Below the pieces are notes generated by a model. It was not told the origin of the DNA. It did not search any database and saw only the letters and a program-made list of their open reading frames with translations. Position numbers and translations under genes: made by a program. 64,000 nt of DNA from the NCBI GenBank assembly GCA_947494975.1, contig CANLXA010000002.1, positions 868,001-932,000 on the forward strand, in the 5' to 3' direction. Source of the stretch: an uncultured Roseicyclus sp. (GTDB taxonomy: Bacteria > Pseudomonadota > Alphaproteobacteria > Rhodobacterales > Rhodobacteraceae). Positions 27,401 through 36,180 of the stretch are shown here, piece by piece (position 1 is the first letter of the stretch; the number at the start of each line of letters is the position of its first letter).

Positions 27401-27618
27401 TGAAGCCGGCGGATAACGGCGACGGTGTGATCGTGCGGCTGTTCGAGGCGCATAACACGCGGGGGCCGGTGGATTTGGCGCTTGCCGACAATGTGGGTGT
27501 GGTGGAACGCGTCGGGCTGCTGGAAGAGGGCGGCACGGCGCTGGACCTGCGCGATCACCGTGTCTCGGTGCCCTTGGCGCCCTATGAAATCGCGACGCTG
27601 CGGCTGCGCCTGACCTGA
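24493..27618 (+). CDS. Glycoside hydrolase family 38 alpha-mannosidase
   Basis: About 1041 residues, the usual length. The zinc-site motif HMDVAYLW (His255, Asp257) and the nucleophile in LWLPDTFGF (Asp369) are both present. The long C-terminal part is the beta-sandwich region of GH38 enzymes. It has no signal peptide, so it acts in the cytosol on imported oligosaccharides. The ATG at 24493 follows the ATPase stop after 1 bp, so it is the last gene of the importer operon. This is the strongest clue that the transporter brings in mannosides. Confidence 0.93.
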   Translation: MVSHRMRLTAEKVAQRLRLIAPEVALRRGPIDRFVLEDLGSAEAVPDLGLFACNAGGPVLEWDAYWGGQDLHFALRSRFTVPKGWKNPALHLPLGVAGDIFTHPEALLYIDGQAVASADRYHHTIEVPERFADGLPHDLLLHGWTGLTGWPPDPSNKTRLLMRECAVIDIDRELQGFLTMAEVALDLCAELNDNRPEKHGILTALDGAFLTLDTRDPMGEAFRRSVAPATARLLEGLEKAGPSLDIQLHAAGHAHMDVAYLWPIAQIRQKNARTYSNVLRLMERHPEFHFSHSQPQLYQWTEADFPEIFEGIKARVAQGRWEVLGGMWVEPDANMPGPEALVRQIALARSYCVETFGEGAETPVLWLPDTFGFPGCLPQLMKQAGLDWFVTNKVNWNQYNQMPASTTWWEGIDGSRVLAQFLTTPRDVQHLPFPTNYKSDLTAEEVVGTWGRNTVKDRVRDLLICYGYGDGGGGPTDELIRKAKTWAAMPGAPELTPSTVRRFFEALERNAQDLPVWAGEFYLEGHRGVLTSQGWIKRANRKAEVALHDAELAMALAMGAGQAPTDLTPVWQRLCMNQFHDILTGTSIGAVFEDARADFDWIMGEVGGALDRAAEALMPEGADWLVLDGGQLPGRRLVALPEGAGPVAEDGAALPMQAVAGGVLVELPEGAPLSPRVLEAAAAPAEVSRGAWAEPADGGAVLENEALRVVIGDHGMLHSVHDKRAGRDVLQPGTLGNRLELFEDRPVSWDAWDIDIFFEDRGEVVGGLTRIEVVETGPLRATVEIERAFRQSRIVQRISLTRASARLDFDTFVDWHETHLLLKAAFPVDIRASRATFDIQWGQIDRPTHRNTSWDAAQFEVPAQKWADLSEGDYGVALLNDCKYGYDIRGHMMRLSLIKSATMPDPGADQGAHHFTYALLPHLGDTRVDVRAEAYALNYPPRVFAGPGRGEGVGGPLVQCLSNRAVIETVKPADNGDGVIVRLFEAHNTRGPVDLALADNVGVVERVGLLEEGGTALDLRDHRVSVPLAPYEIATLRLRLT

Positions 27619-27781
27619 ACCCGCGCCCGCCTGGATCGGCGGCATTCCACCCATGGCGGCATGCCGGCATCGGTGGAACCTGCCGCATATGGTAGACTGT
27701 GTGTGCTGCATTTTTCGCAGACATACTGTCTTTTTTTCCTGTTCCACATTTTTTGATTTCATTTTCAATAGGATATTTCCG

Positions 27782-29665
27782 ATGCCTGACATCTGTTCCC
27801 TGCTTACACCCGAACTTGCCCCGCAATACGCCGTTCGGTTCCGCAAATTGTTATCACTCCGGCGGTATGTTTATGCCGATGCCAGCGAGGAGGATCCCAA
27901 CGTCGCCCTGGGCGAGGCGACCCTGCGCCGGGCGACCGCGCATATCGCGCTTGATCTGCCGCTGGACCAGATCTGGACCCAGCAAGAGGTGGTCCTGAAC
28001 GATCTGGTCAACGCCTATGGGCTGGCCCCGGGGGAGAAGGCCACGTTCTCGGTGAAACGCAGCCAGCGGCGCCAGATCGACCGAAAGACCGTGGAGGAAA
28101 AGGCCCAGATCCGGTCCGAAGAAAGCAAGATCGTTGACAAGGACGTGCTGTCGCTGGCCCGGACGTTTGTGGCCAACACCAACGCGAAGGTGACGTCGTC
28201 GGGCAAGATTTCCCTCAGCGGGCTGGATCTGGGCGGAACCAATGAGTTCACGACCGCTTTTGGCAACACGATTGCGGCAACCAGCGAAAGCCTGCGTGAG
28301 GCGATGCTGAACGCGTCGGAGCAATTGAAGCTCACCTACAAGGTGGAGATCAGCGAAGAGGTTGAAACCACCGAGGAGCGCACCGAGAAGCGCGAGGTAA
28401 AGAATCCCTACAAGGACCGCGCCTGCCAGATCCATTTCTTCGACATGCTCAAGCGTTACCGCGTCTCCAGCCAGTTTTCTTCGACCGCCACGAATGTGGG
28501 TGTCGCGCTGGTGCTGGATTTCGAGGATCTGTATTTTTCAGTGCATTTCGTGCGCCGGAACACGGCCTTCTTGCTGGAACATCTGGTGGAGCGGACGTTG
28601 ATGGACGAATATTCCGCGCTTCTGTCGAATACCGAGGCCAGCTTTGACCTGGAATATGGCAGTGAGACCGAGCGGGTGGCCGAGGTTGCGCTGGATTTCC
28701 TGTTCCGTGTCGATGATCTGTTTGGTCTGCCGGACGATAATGGCCGCCACCTGGTCCATAACAGCTTTGTCACGCAAGGCAGCAATCGGCCCTTCGACCA
28801 GTCCGCGCTGAGCGATGCGCTGCTGGAAAATGCCGAGATGACAAAGCTTTATACCGGGCTTGCCTATTTCTATAACATCTATCTCCAATTGGTCCGCAAC
28901 GAGGTGGCCGGTGGCATTGGCTACACGACTATCGATAGCGACACGTTGGACGGCCTGAAACTTGTTCAGTTTGGCGATCCAAGCGAGATCAGCCAATTCA
29001 AGGCCGATCTAGCGGTGGCGATTGCAGATTTCCTGTCGGAGCATCTGGGTGCCGTGGAGGAGGCGCAGATGCGACTGGTCACGGACCTCAACAACCGCAC
29101 GGAGATCTTCCGCCGGCTTGTCGGGTTTCGCGCCATGGTGCTGAGCATGGTTGCCGACCGGCGCGCGGGCGACGCCCCGGCGCGGGCCCGTGATCGCCGC
29201 CTGTCCGCCCTTGAGGCACGTCTGGCGGAGCATTTGCAGGCCTATGACGGGCATTATCGCGAGCGTTACGTCGAGTTCATCGCCGAGCGCCTGTCGCAGG
29301 TGGAATTCAGCGACACGTTACGCAGCCTGATGCCCACCTTCGTGGCGCAGGGCCTGCCGCCGCTGGCGAGTTTGGCCGAGAACTTCGCCTTTGAACGGGG
29401 TTATGTGGAGGACAGCAAATATGTTGTGCCGTCCAACATCAGCGGCAATCTGGGCGACGTGGTGGAGGAGTTGGATGATCTGGTTCCCGGCTTTGGAATG
29501 GATGTGCCGGACGAGTTGACCTTCGAATCCAATTTCGAGGCCGAGATCCCCGTGGATGGCGTTCATATCGAGGCCGTGCCGGGGTTCTGCCGCCTGCCCG
29601 ATCTGGATGGAGATGGGGATAACGGTGTGGATCTTGACGTGTCGATCACCGGCAAGATTTCGTAG
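27782..29665 (+). CDS. Large cytoplasmic protein of unknown function
   Basis: About 627 residues with no signal peptide or membrane segment. The N-terminal half has charged coiled-coil stretches (QIRSEESKIVDKD; EEVETTEERTEKREVKNP) followed by CQIHFFDMLKRYRVSS. The middle is helical with a second amphipathic region. The C-terminus ends with an acidic DLDGDGDNGVDLD loop resembling a calcium-binding repeat. I recognise no family. The upstream 80 bp are strikingly AT-rich and probably hold its promoter. It may be a structural or scaffold protein; nothing proves this. Confidence 0.75.
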   Translation: MPDICSLLTPELAPQYAVRFRKLLSLRRYVYADASEEDPNVALGEATLRRATAHIALDLPLDQIWTQQEVVLNDLVNAYGLAPGEKATFSVKRSQRRQIDRKTVEEKAQIRSEESKIVDKDVLSLARTFVANTNAKVTSSGKISLSGLDLGGTNEFTTAFGNTIAATSESLREAMLNASEQLKLTYKVEISEEVETTEERTEKREVKNPYKDRACQIHFFDMLKRYRVSSQFSSTATNVGVALVLDFEDLYFSVHFVRRNTAFLLEHLVERTLMDEYSALLSNTEASFDLEYGSETERVAEVALDFLFRVDDLFGLPDDNGRHLVHNSFVTQGSNRPFDQSALSDALLENAEMTKLYTGLAYFYNIYLQLVRNEVAGGIGYTTIDSDTLDGLKLVQFGDPSEISQFKADLAVAIADFLSEHLGAVEEAQMRLVTDLNNRTEIFRRLVGFRAMVLSMVADRRAGDAPARARDRRLSALEARLAEHLQAYDGHYRERYVEFIAERLSQVEFSDTLRSLMPTFVAQGLPPLASLAENFAFERGYVEDSKYVVPSNISGNLGDVVEELDDLVPGFGMDVPDELTFESNFEAEIPVDGVHIEAVPGFCRLPDLDGDGDNGVDLDVSITGKIS

Positions 29666-29834
29666 GGCCGAGAGGATTGGCGGGATCGGTTTGATCCGGT
29701 TCCGCGATCCATCCGGTTTGGCAGGCAGTCACGCCTGAACGGCCGTTGGTGCGGCGAAGAATGAGTGTATGGCGATAAGCGTAGCGGCCAGGCGACGCGG
29801 CGGGCTTACCTGTGCGGTATCAGATCAGGGCCAA

Positions 29835-30023
29835 TCAGCCCCGGTCGGAGGTTCTGATATTGTCCAGCCGGTGATAGGGTGCCGTGTCCAGAAGGGCGCG
29901 CACGGCGACCTCATCATGGGGGCGGGCCCGCCCGGAGGTTTTCAACGCGTAGACATACACACCGGCACCGACCACCGAGAGGACGATGGCGCCAACCTGA
30001 AGCGTTGCGATCGGATCAAACAT
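29835..30023 (-). CDS. Small single-pass membrane protein
   Basis: 62 residues. A transmembrane helix (LQVGAIVLSVVGAGVYVYAL) near residues 8-27 is followed by a basic, polar tail. AGGAG seven bases upstream supports the ATG at 30023. The function is unknown. It lies downstream of another membrane protein gene on the same strand. Confidence 0.65.
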   Translation of the reverse strand: MFDPIATLQVGAIVLSVVGAGVYVYALKTSGRARPHDEVAVRALLDTAPYHRLDNIRTSDRG

Positions 30024-30092
30024 ACATGATCTCCTATTTCCCCCAACATTGGGGGCACGTACCGTCAATATAGGGGCAAATCGTGAAGATTC

Positions 30093-30617
30093 CTACCCAC
30101 CACGTATTTGGCGCACGTCCCGGTCTTCGCGGCAGATATCGGCGAGCCGGGTGAGCACGTCCCGGTCAAAGGCTGCCTCATCGGCGTTCTTGCGCAGTTT
30201 GTGGCCGGTATAGATGCCCCCGCCGGTCAGCACGAGGCCGGCCCCGATGAGGGGCAGGGCCACGCCCAGGGCGGCGGTGCCGAGCAGGACCACGGCGATG
30301 CCGGAGGCACCGAAGCCATAGCCGAAGCGCTTGAGCGGCATCACAAGTTCCTCGGCGTTGCGTTGGGAGGCGCGGGCGTCACGGTCCCGTTCACGGGCGG
30401 CGCGGGTGAGCCAGTCCTCCAGGGTCTGCACCACGGTGACATCGTTGATCAGCGGCAGGAACCGGCGCAGGTCGCGGTCGGCGACGGGGTTGCGGACAAG
30501 CTCCATCAGGGCGGGTTCGACTTTGGTCCAGTAGACCTGTTCCCCCAACCCGTCCTGCGCGGCCAGCGACACAAGGGCATCGAGCAGGCGTTGGCGATCT
30601 TCTGGCGTAAAGCTCAT
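30093..30617 (-). CDS. Membrane protein of unknown function
   Basis: 174 residues. The N-terminal 100 residues are helical and charged. Then come two adjacent hydrophobic stretches (FGASGIAVVLLGTAALG and LIGAGLVLTGGGIY) and a short charged tail. The family is not recognised. It sits 26 bp downstream of the dual ATPase of an ABC importer and may be read with it. Confidence 0.7.
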   Translation of the reverse strand: MSFTPEDRQRLLDALVSLAAQDGLGEQVYWTKVEPALMELVRNPVADRDLRRFLPLINDVTVVQTLEDWLTRAARERDRDARASQRNAEELVMPLKRFGYGFGASGIAVVLLGTAALGVALPLIGAGLVLTGGGIYTGHKLRKNADEAAFDRDVLTRLADICREDRDVRQIRGG

Positions 30618-30643
30618 CAGGGGCCGGGTCCGGGACGTGGGGC

Positions 30644-32347
30644 CTAGGCCACGGCCAGCCCCTCATCGCTGAGCCCGTCAAGGCGCGGCATCAGGGACAG
30701 AAGCTGCTGGGTATAGGGGTGCTGCGGGCTGGCGAAGAGGGCTTCGGTTTCCGCCACCTCCACCAGTTGGCCGTTCTTCATGACCCCCACGCGGTCGCAC
30801 ATCTGGCGGACAACCGGCAGGTCGTGGGAGATGAACAGCATCGTCAGGCCCAGATGCTCCTGCAGATCCTTCAGGATGTTCAGGATCTGCGCCTGGATCG
30901 AGACGTCGAGCGCGGATGTCGGCTCGTCACAAATCAGGAAGCGGGGCTGGGTGGCAAGCGCGCGGGCGATGGAAATGCGCTGCCGCTGACCGCCGGAGAA
31001 TTCATGCGGGTATTTCAGACCGGCCTCGGCGCCCAGGCCCACACGGTCCAGCAATTCGCTGACGCGGGCTTTCAGAGGTTCGCCTTGCAGCAGCCCGTGA
31101 TGGCGGGCGGGTTCGGCGACAATCTCGTCCACGCGCATCCGCGGGTTGAGCGACGAATAGGGATCCTGAAAGATCATCTGGATCTGCTTGCGGTAGCTGT
31201 CGGGCACACCGCCGGGCAGGGGGGCGACATCGGCGCTGTCGAAGCGGACCGAGCCGCCATCGACGGAATAGAGGCCCGCAATCATGCGCGCGATGGTGGA
31301 TTTGCCGGAGCCGGATTCACCGACAAGGCCGAACACTTCGCCCTCGCGGATATCGAACGTGGCCTGATCGACGGCGGTGAAAAACTCGCGGTTGCGGGGC
31401 AGGAGCGCGCGTTTCTGCACGAAGCGTTTTGTCAGGCCCTCGCATTCGACCAACGCCTTGCCGCGGTCGATCTGCACCTCGGGCCAGTTGCGCTTGAGGT
31501 CTTCGATGGCGAATTCCGTGACGCGGCCCCCATAGGAGATCAGCGGGAAGCGGTGCAGCTTGACCTTCGGGCGCGGCACGGCGGCGATGAGTGACTTGGT
31601 ATAGGGGTGGTTGGGTTGGCCCAGCACCTGCGCGGTGGTGCCGGATTCCACCACCTCCCCCATATACATCACCGTCACCTTGTCGGTCGTGTCGGCAATC
31701 ACACCCATATCGTGGGTGATCAGGATCACGCCCACCTGCCGTTCGCGGGCCAGTTCCTTGATCAGCTCAAGGATCTGCGCCTGGATCGAGACGTCGAGGG
31801 CTGTGGTTGGTTCGTCCGCGATGATGACATCGGGTTCCGAGCAGAGGGCAAGCGCAATCACCACCCGCTGCCGCATCCCGCCGGAGAATTGGTGCGGGTA
31901 CTGGTCAAGCCGGGTTTCGGGATCGGGGATGCCGACCCGGTCGATCAGGGCGCGGGCGCGCTCGTTGGCCTCACTCTCGTTGACGTCGAGATGTTCTAGG
32001 ATCGTTTCCACCAACTGCTGGCGCACGGTGAAAAGCGGGTTCAGGGAGGTCAGCGGGTCCTGAAAGATCATCGAGATCTTCTTGCCCCTGAGGCTCGCCA
32101 TAGCGGCGGCGTCAAGGCCCGAGATTTCGTCGCCCTTATAGCGGATGATGCCGCCCGCAATGCGCCCGGGACGGTCCAAGAGGCCCATGACCGCCGCCCC
32201 GATGGTGGATTTCCCCGCGCCGGATTCGCCGACAAGCCCGTGGATTTCGCCGGGTTCGACGCTCAGATGCGCGTTCTTCACGGCGGTGAAAAGGGCGCGG
32301 CGGGTCGGGAATTCGACGGTGAGGTTTTCGATTTCGAGGAGGGGCAT
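30644..32347 (-). CDS. Peptide/nickel-type ABC ATPase, two domains
   Basis: 567 residues. Domain 1 has Walker A GESGAGKST, signature FSGGMRQR and Walker B VIIADEPTTALD. Domain 2 has GESGSGKST, FSGGQRQR and FLICDEPTSALD, each with an oligopeptide-transporter C-terminal zone. It is the last of a reverse-strand set with two permeases (32877-34858), separated from them by one unrelated-looking gene. No binding protein is adjacent; paralogous ones lie at 37973 and 41775. Confidence 0.93.
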   Translation of the reverse strand: MPLLEIENLTVEFPTRRALFTAVKNAHLSVEPGEIHGLVGESGAGKSTIGAAVMGLLDRPGRIAGGIIRYKGDEISGLDAAAMASLRGKKISMIFQDPLTSLNPLFTVRQQLVETILEHLDVNESEANERARALIDRVGIPDPETRLDQYPHQFSGGMRQRVVIALALCSEPDVIIADEPTTALDVSIQAQILELIKELARERQVGVILITHDMGVIADTTDKVTVMYMGEVVESGTTAQVLGQPNHPYTKSLIAAVPRPKVKLHRFPLISYGGRVTEFAIEDLKRNWPEVQIDRGKALVECEGLTKRFVQKRALLPRNREFFTAVDQATFDIREGEVFGLVGESGSGKSTIARMIAGLYSVDGGSVRFDSADVAPLPGGVPDSYRKQIQMIFQDPYSSLNPRMRVDEIVAEPARHHGLLQGEPLKARVSELLDRVGLGAEAGLKYPHEFSGGQRQRISIARALATQPRFLICDEPTSALDVSIQAQILNILKDLQEHLGLTMLFISHDLPVVRQMCDRVGVMKNGQLVEVAETEALFASPQHPYTQQLLSLMPRLDGLSDEGLAVA

Positions 32348-32367
32348 TGGGGGTGCGATACCTGTGA

Positions 32368-32877
32368 TTAATCGTCGCCGCGGGACTCGATGCAGGAAGG
32401 GCTCAAACAGAAGTGCGTCAAAAGATCAGGATCGCTGACTTGATGCCTCTCGATGGGCCAAACTTCGGGAACAGAGGTAAAAAAACGGCTCGAAGAGCCA
32501 ATGGCATAGTTCACAATCGACTCAAGGGTCTCAAGGTCGTGTTGACGGCAGTAGTCTCCGAGGGATCCGGCTGACCCTACAGGGTCAATAGAAAGCAGAA
32601 CGGTGAGCATTTCTTCGCCAAAAGCCAGATTGACGTAATCCAGAAATTCCTGATGGAGAAACTCTGCGCGTATGACATATTCTGGAAACCGTTCTTCACA
32701 GTAGCGCGCGAAACGCACTGCGCTGAGCAAATAGTAGCGAAGGGAGGTTAGATTTCCGCGCGCGCAGTCAGGGAAATCCTCGCAAGCGCTTGGCGCTTCA
32801 AAAGGGAACAGCCGTATGTCCGCGGCAGCGGGTGCGGGCGCTAACGCCACGGCCATGAGAAACGCAAACGTGCGCAT
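32368..32877 (-). CDS. Small exported protein of unknown function
   Basis: About 169 residues with a clear signal peptide (AFLMAVALAPAPAAAD). The mature part is acidic and has five cysteines (CEDFPDC, ARYCEERF, DYCRQHD, HFCLSPSC region), which suggests disulfides. Its base composition is visibly lower in GC than the transporter genes on either side. Its ATG shares bases with the permease stop (TGATG). No family is recognised. Confidence 0.72.
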   Translation of the reverse strand: MRTFAFLMAVALAPAPAAADIRLFPFEAPSACEDFPDCARGNLTSLRYYLLSAVRFARYCEERFPEYVIRAEFLHQEFLDYVNLAFGEEMLTVLLSIDPVGSAGSLGDYCRQHDLETLESIVNYAIGSSSRFFTSVPEVWPIERHQVSDPDLLTHFCLSPSCIESRGDD

Positions 32878-33845
32878 CACCGCAGCCTCGGGTTAAGCGC
32901 ATCGCGCAGCCAATCCCCCAGCAGGTTCACGCTAAGCGCCAGCACCAGCAGCGTTGCCGCAGGGAAGACCAGAATCCACCAGTTGCCGGAGAACAGGAAC
33001 GTCTGGCCGATGCGGATCAGCGTGCCGAGGGATGGTTGGGTGGGCGGGGCGCCGACGCCGAGGAAGCTGAGGGTGGCCTCGGCGATGATGGCGAGCGCCA
33101 GCGAGATCGTGGCGATGACCAGAACGGGCGACAGAACGTTGGGCAGGATGTGGCGGCCCATGATCACAAAGGACGAGCGCCCGATCAGGCGGGCGGCCTG
33201 CACGTATTCCTTGTTCTTCTCGACCAGTGTGGCGCCTCGGACGACCCTCGCGAATTGCACCCAATCGGAAAGCCCGATGGCGAGGATCAGGACGGCGATG
33301 GCGACCTGATCGCGGTATTCGATGGGGGTGATGCCCTTGGCGATGCCGAAGATCAGCATGGCCACAAGGATCGACGGAAAGGTGAGCTGGATATCGGCAA
33401 TGCGCATGATGATGGTCTCGGTCCAGCCGCCCACATAGGCCGCGATCAGGCCAAGGGTGACGCCGAGGACCAGCGCGAAGGTGACGGCGGCAAAGCCCAC
33501 GAAGAGGGAAATGCGCAGGCCGTAGAGGATGGTGGAGAAGATATCGCGGCCCTGATCGTCGGTGCCGAGGATGAAGGTGTCGCCGGTGAAGGCGGACGGT
33601 ACGCCGGGCGCGGTCAGGCCGTTCAGCAGGTTCAGCGTGGCCGGGTTGAACGGATCGTGGGGCGCGATGAGCGGGGCGAAGATCGCGGCCAGCACCATGA
33701 TCACGGTGACGGCGGAGGAAATGATCGCCACGGGCGAGCGGCGGAAGGCATAGCCCACATCGCTGTCCATCGCGCGGGCGAAGCGGCCCATCGGGCGTGG
33801 CGCGGGGGCGGCGGGTTTGACGGGGGTTTCGGGTGTATCGGTCAT
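32877..33845 (-). CDS. ABC transporter permease, DppC type
   Basis: 322 residues. The proline-rich cytoplasmic N-terminus is followed by membrane helices and the EAA loop (EKNKEYVQAARLIGRSSFVIMGRHILPN). It partners the upstream DppB-type permease, whose stop overlaps its start. Confidence 0.93.
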   Translation of the reverse strand: MTDTPETPVKPAAPAPRPMGRFARAMDSDVGYAFRRSPVAIISSAVTVIMVLAAIFAPLIAPHDPFNPATLNLLNGLTAPGVPSAFTGDTFILGTDDQGRDIFSTILYGLRISLFVGFAAVTFALVLGVTLGLIAAYVGGWTETIIMRIADIQLTFPSILVAMLIFGIAKGITPIEYRDQVAIAVLILAIGLSDWVQFARVVRGATLVEKNKEYVQAARLIGRSSFVIMGRHILPNVLSPVLVIATISLALAIIAEATLSFLGVGAPPTQPSLGTLIRIGQTFLFSGNWWILVFPAATLLVLALSVNLLGDWLRDALNPRLR

Positions 33846-34858
33846 GCGGTTTTCCCATCCACGCGCAGGCGCGGATCAATCGCGACGTAGAGCAGATCCA
33901 CAATCAGGTTGATGCACACGAACATCACCGAGATCAGCATCAGATACGCGGCCATCACCGGGATATCGACGAACTGGATCGCGTTGATGAAGAGGAGCCC
34001 GACGCCGGGCCATTGGAACACCGTTTCGGTGATGATGGCGAAGGCGATGATGGAGCCCAGTTGCAGGCCCGTGACCGTGATCACCGGTACCATGGTGTTT
34101 TTCAGCGCGTGGCGGAAGTTGATCGCGCGATCCTTCAGGCCGCGGGCGCGGGCAAAGCGGATGTAGTCGGCGCGCAGAACCTCAAGCATCTCAGCCCGCA
34201 CCAGGCGCATGATCAGCGTCATCTGGTAGAGGCCCAGGGTGATCGCGGGCAGGATGATGGAGCGCAGGCCGTCGGTCGTCAGGAAACCGGTGGTCCACCA
34301 GCCCAGATCGACCGTATCGCCGCGCCCGAAGGTGGGCATGCCACCGGTGTTGATCGTGGCATCGGTGAAGGGCAGGGGGATTTCCAGCCCCACCCCGAAG
34401 CCGTAGATCAGCAGAACGCCGATCAGGAAGGTGGGCAGCGACACGCCGATCAGGCTGACGGTCATGATCGTATTGGCGGCCCATCCATCGCGGCGGATCG
34501 CGGTGAAGATCCCCAGAACGATCCCGGCGAAGAGGGCGATGAAGCCCGACACCAGCGCCAGTTCCAGCGTGGCCGGCAGGCGCTCGACGATGATCTCCGC
34601 CACCGGGCGGCCCTGGCGGTAGGAAATGCCCAGATCGCCTTGCACCGCCCGCACGAGGAAATCCCAATACTGGATGAAGAACGGTTTGTTGAGGCCGAGG
34701 ACCTCGCGCAGCCGGTCGATATCCTCCATCGTGCGTTCCTGCCCCAGCATCGTGTCGATGGGATCGCCCACGAAGCGGAACATGGCGAAGGCCACAAGGC
34801 CCACGACCAGAAGGACCAGGACCGATTGGAAGATGCGGCGGAGGATGAAGCTGAGCAT
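33842..34858 (-). CDS. ABC transporter permease, DppB type
   Basis: 338 residues with six membrane segments and the EAA loop (RADYIRFARARGLKDRAINFRHALKN). It is the first gene of the reverse-strand importer set and overlaps the next permease by 4 bp. With the ATPase at 30644-32347 it completes the membrane part of a family-5-dependent importer. Confidence 0.93.
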   Translation of the reverse strand: MLSFILRRIFQSVLVLLVVGLVAFAMFRFVGDPIDTMLGQERTMEDIDRLREVLGLNKPFFIQYWDFLVRAVQGDLGISYRQGRPVAEIIVERLPATLELALVSGFIALFAGIVLGIFTAIRRDGWAANTIMTVSLIGVSLPTFLIGVLLIYGFGVGLEIPLPFTDATINTGGMPTFGRGDTVDLGWWTTGFLTTDGLRSIILPAITLGLYQMTLIMRLVRAEMLEVLRADYIRFARARGLKDRAINFRHALKNTMVPVITVTGLQLGSIIAFAIITETVFQWPGVGLLFINAIQFVDIPVMAAYLMLISVMFVCINLIVDLLYVAIDPRLRVDGKTA

Positions 34859-34969
34859 CCAACGGTTGTGGGCCGCGCGGCAGGGCGGGTCAAGCCATCG
34901 CGCGGGGGGATATGCTGAAATGTGATGGCGTCCATCCTTTGGCGGATGGGGAAATGGGCGCCGTGCGTG

Positions 34970-35362
34970 TTAGCGTTGCGCGGAATGCAACCACGCCGCG
35001 ATCGCGCTGCGGCGGTTGAGCGACAGGCGGTCGAGGATAGCGTGGACGTGATCCTTGACGGTGGCGGGGCTGATCCCGAGGGCGCGGGCGATGTCCTTGT
35101 TGGTCAGGCCCTCGGCGACGGCGCGGGCGACCTCCGCCTGGCGCGGCGTCAGCGCCGTGAGGTCGCGTGCGGCGGGGCGGGCGATGATCACCGGTGTGCC
35201 GAGGGTGTGGCTGGTGGTCAGGTCGATGTGAAAGCTGTGGCCGGTCTCCGCCAGGGCCGCCAGATGCGGGAGGGCGGCGGGCGCCAGCGCCTGATCGGCG
35301 CGGGTCAACGCGGCGAGTGCGCTGGACAGCGTGTCGGTATCGGATTTTGAGAAGTGAGACAT
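34970..35362 (-). CDS. LuxR-type helix-turn-helix regulator
   Basis: About 130 residues. The C-terminal half is a GerE/LuxR DNA-binding domain (LTPRQAEVARAVAEGLTNKDIARALGIS, then TVKDHVHAILDRL). The N-terminus is short and has no receiver domain. The ATG at 35362 is only 15 bp from the divergent ATG at 35378, so it probably controls the neighbouring SnoaL-like gene. Confidence 0.88.
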   Translation of the reverse strand: MSHFSKSDTDTLSSALAALTRADQALAPAALPHLAALAETGHSFHIDLTTSHTLGTPVIIARPAARDLTALTPRQAEVARAVAEGLTNKDIARALGISPATVKDHVHAILDRLSLNRRSAIAAWLHSAQR

Positions 35363-35377
35363 GGAAGGCAGGATGCA

Positions 35378-35737
35378 ATGAATGAGATGCCCAGGGAAAT
35401 CACGAATTTCTTTCTGGCGATGCAGGCGGGCAAGATCGGGGCGGAGGCCCTGATGGCGTGTTTCGCCGAAGACGCCGTCTATGTGGAGCCGTTCACCGGA
35501 GAGACGCGCCGCCATGAGGGCAACGAGGCGATCCTGAAGGCGATGGCGCTGGGATGGGAGATGCCGATGGTCGACACAAGGCTGGAGGTCCTCTCCGCAT
35601 CGGTGGACGGAGCCGTGGTGGAACTAGCCTGGGCCTGCCATTCGCCGTCGATCCCCGGCGGGCGGGGCAGCGGGCGGAACCGGTTCGTGCTGCGCGACGG
35701 GCTGATCGTGGAACTGGTGACGGAGTTGGACCCATGA
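35378..35737 (+). CDS. SnoaL/NTF2-like protein
   Basis: 119 residues with the NTF2-like pattern: an N-terminal helix (EITNFFLAMQAGKIGAEALMACFAEDAVYVEP), then alternating strands ending in FVLRDGLIVELVTELDP. Such small cone-shaped folds serve as enzymes or ligand binders. It is divergent from the LuxR-type regulator and overlaps the next gene by ATGA. Confidence 0.8.
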   Translation: MNEMPREITNFFLAMQAGKIGAEALMACFAEDAVYVEPFTGETRRHEGNEAILKAMALGWEMPMVDTRLEVLSASVDGAVVELAWACHSPSIPGGRGSGRNRFVLRDGLIVELVTELDP

Positions 35738-36084
35738 GCGAGGTCGACGATTGGCTGGCGGGTTATGACAATCCGATGAAACCGGTGGTGCAGGCGGTGC
35801 GGCAGGTGATCCTCGATACCGATCCCCGGATAAGCGAGGCGATCAAGTGGCAGGCGCCGACCTTCATGTTTGAGGGCAATATCGCGTCGTTCTTTCCGAA
35901 GGCCAAGAAACACGCGAGCCTGATGTTTCACAAGGGCGCGGAGATCCCCGGCACGTTTCCGTCGCTGGAGGGTGACGGCAAGGAGGCGCGGAGCTTCAAG
36001 GTGGCGAGCCTGGAGGAGTTGGAGCAGAAGCGCGATGAATTGCAGGCCATCGTGCGGGCCTGGATTGCGATGAAGGGCGGCTGA
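35734..36084 (+). CDS. DUF1801-family protein
   Basis: 116 residues with the YdhG/DUF1801 pattern: ISEAIKWQAPTFMFEGNIASFFPKAKKHASLMFHKG and a C-terminal KVASLEELEQKRDELQAIVRAWI. The biochemical function of the family is not established. It is coupled to the SnoaL-like gene by a 4-bp overlap. Confidence 0.82.
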   Translation: MSEVDDWLAGYDNPMKPVVQAVRQVILDTDPRISEAIKWQAPTFMFEGNIASFFPKAKKHASLMFHKGAEIPGTFPSLEGDGKEARSFKVASLEELEQKRDELQAIVRAWIAMKGG

Positions 36085-36180
36085 GTACGCCTGCGGACGT
36101 CTCCAAAATATATCTGTCTGTCGCCCTTGCCTTGCGCGCCTATTCCCCCACTTCTGGAACAGATCCATTGGGGGCACATC

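Noticed and set aside
33036-34918. Long forward frames opposite the DppB/DppC genes
   Set aside because: Composition is Asp/Gly/His-rich low-complexity typical of antisense frames; the reverse strand has full permease motifs.
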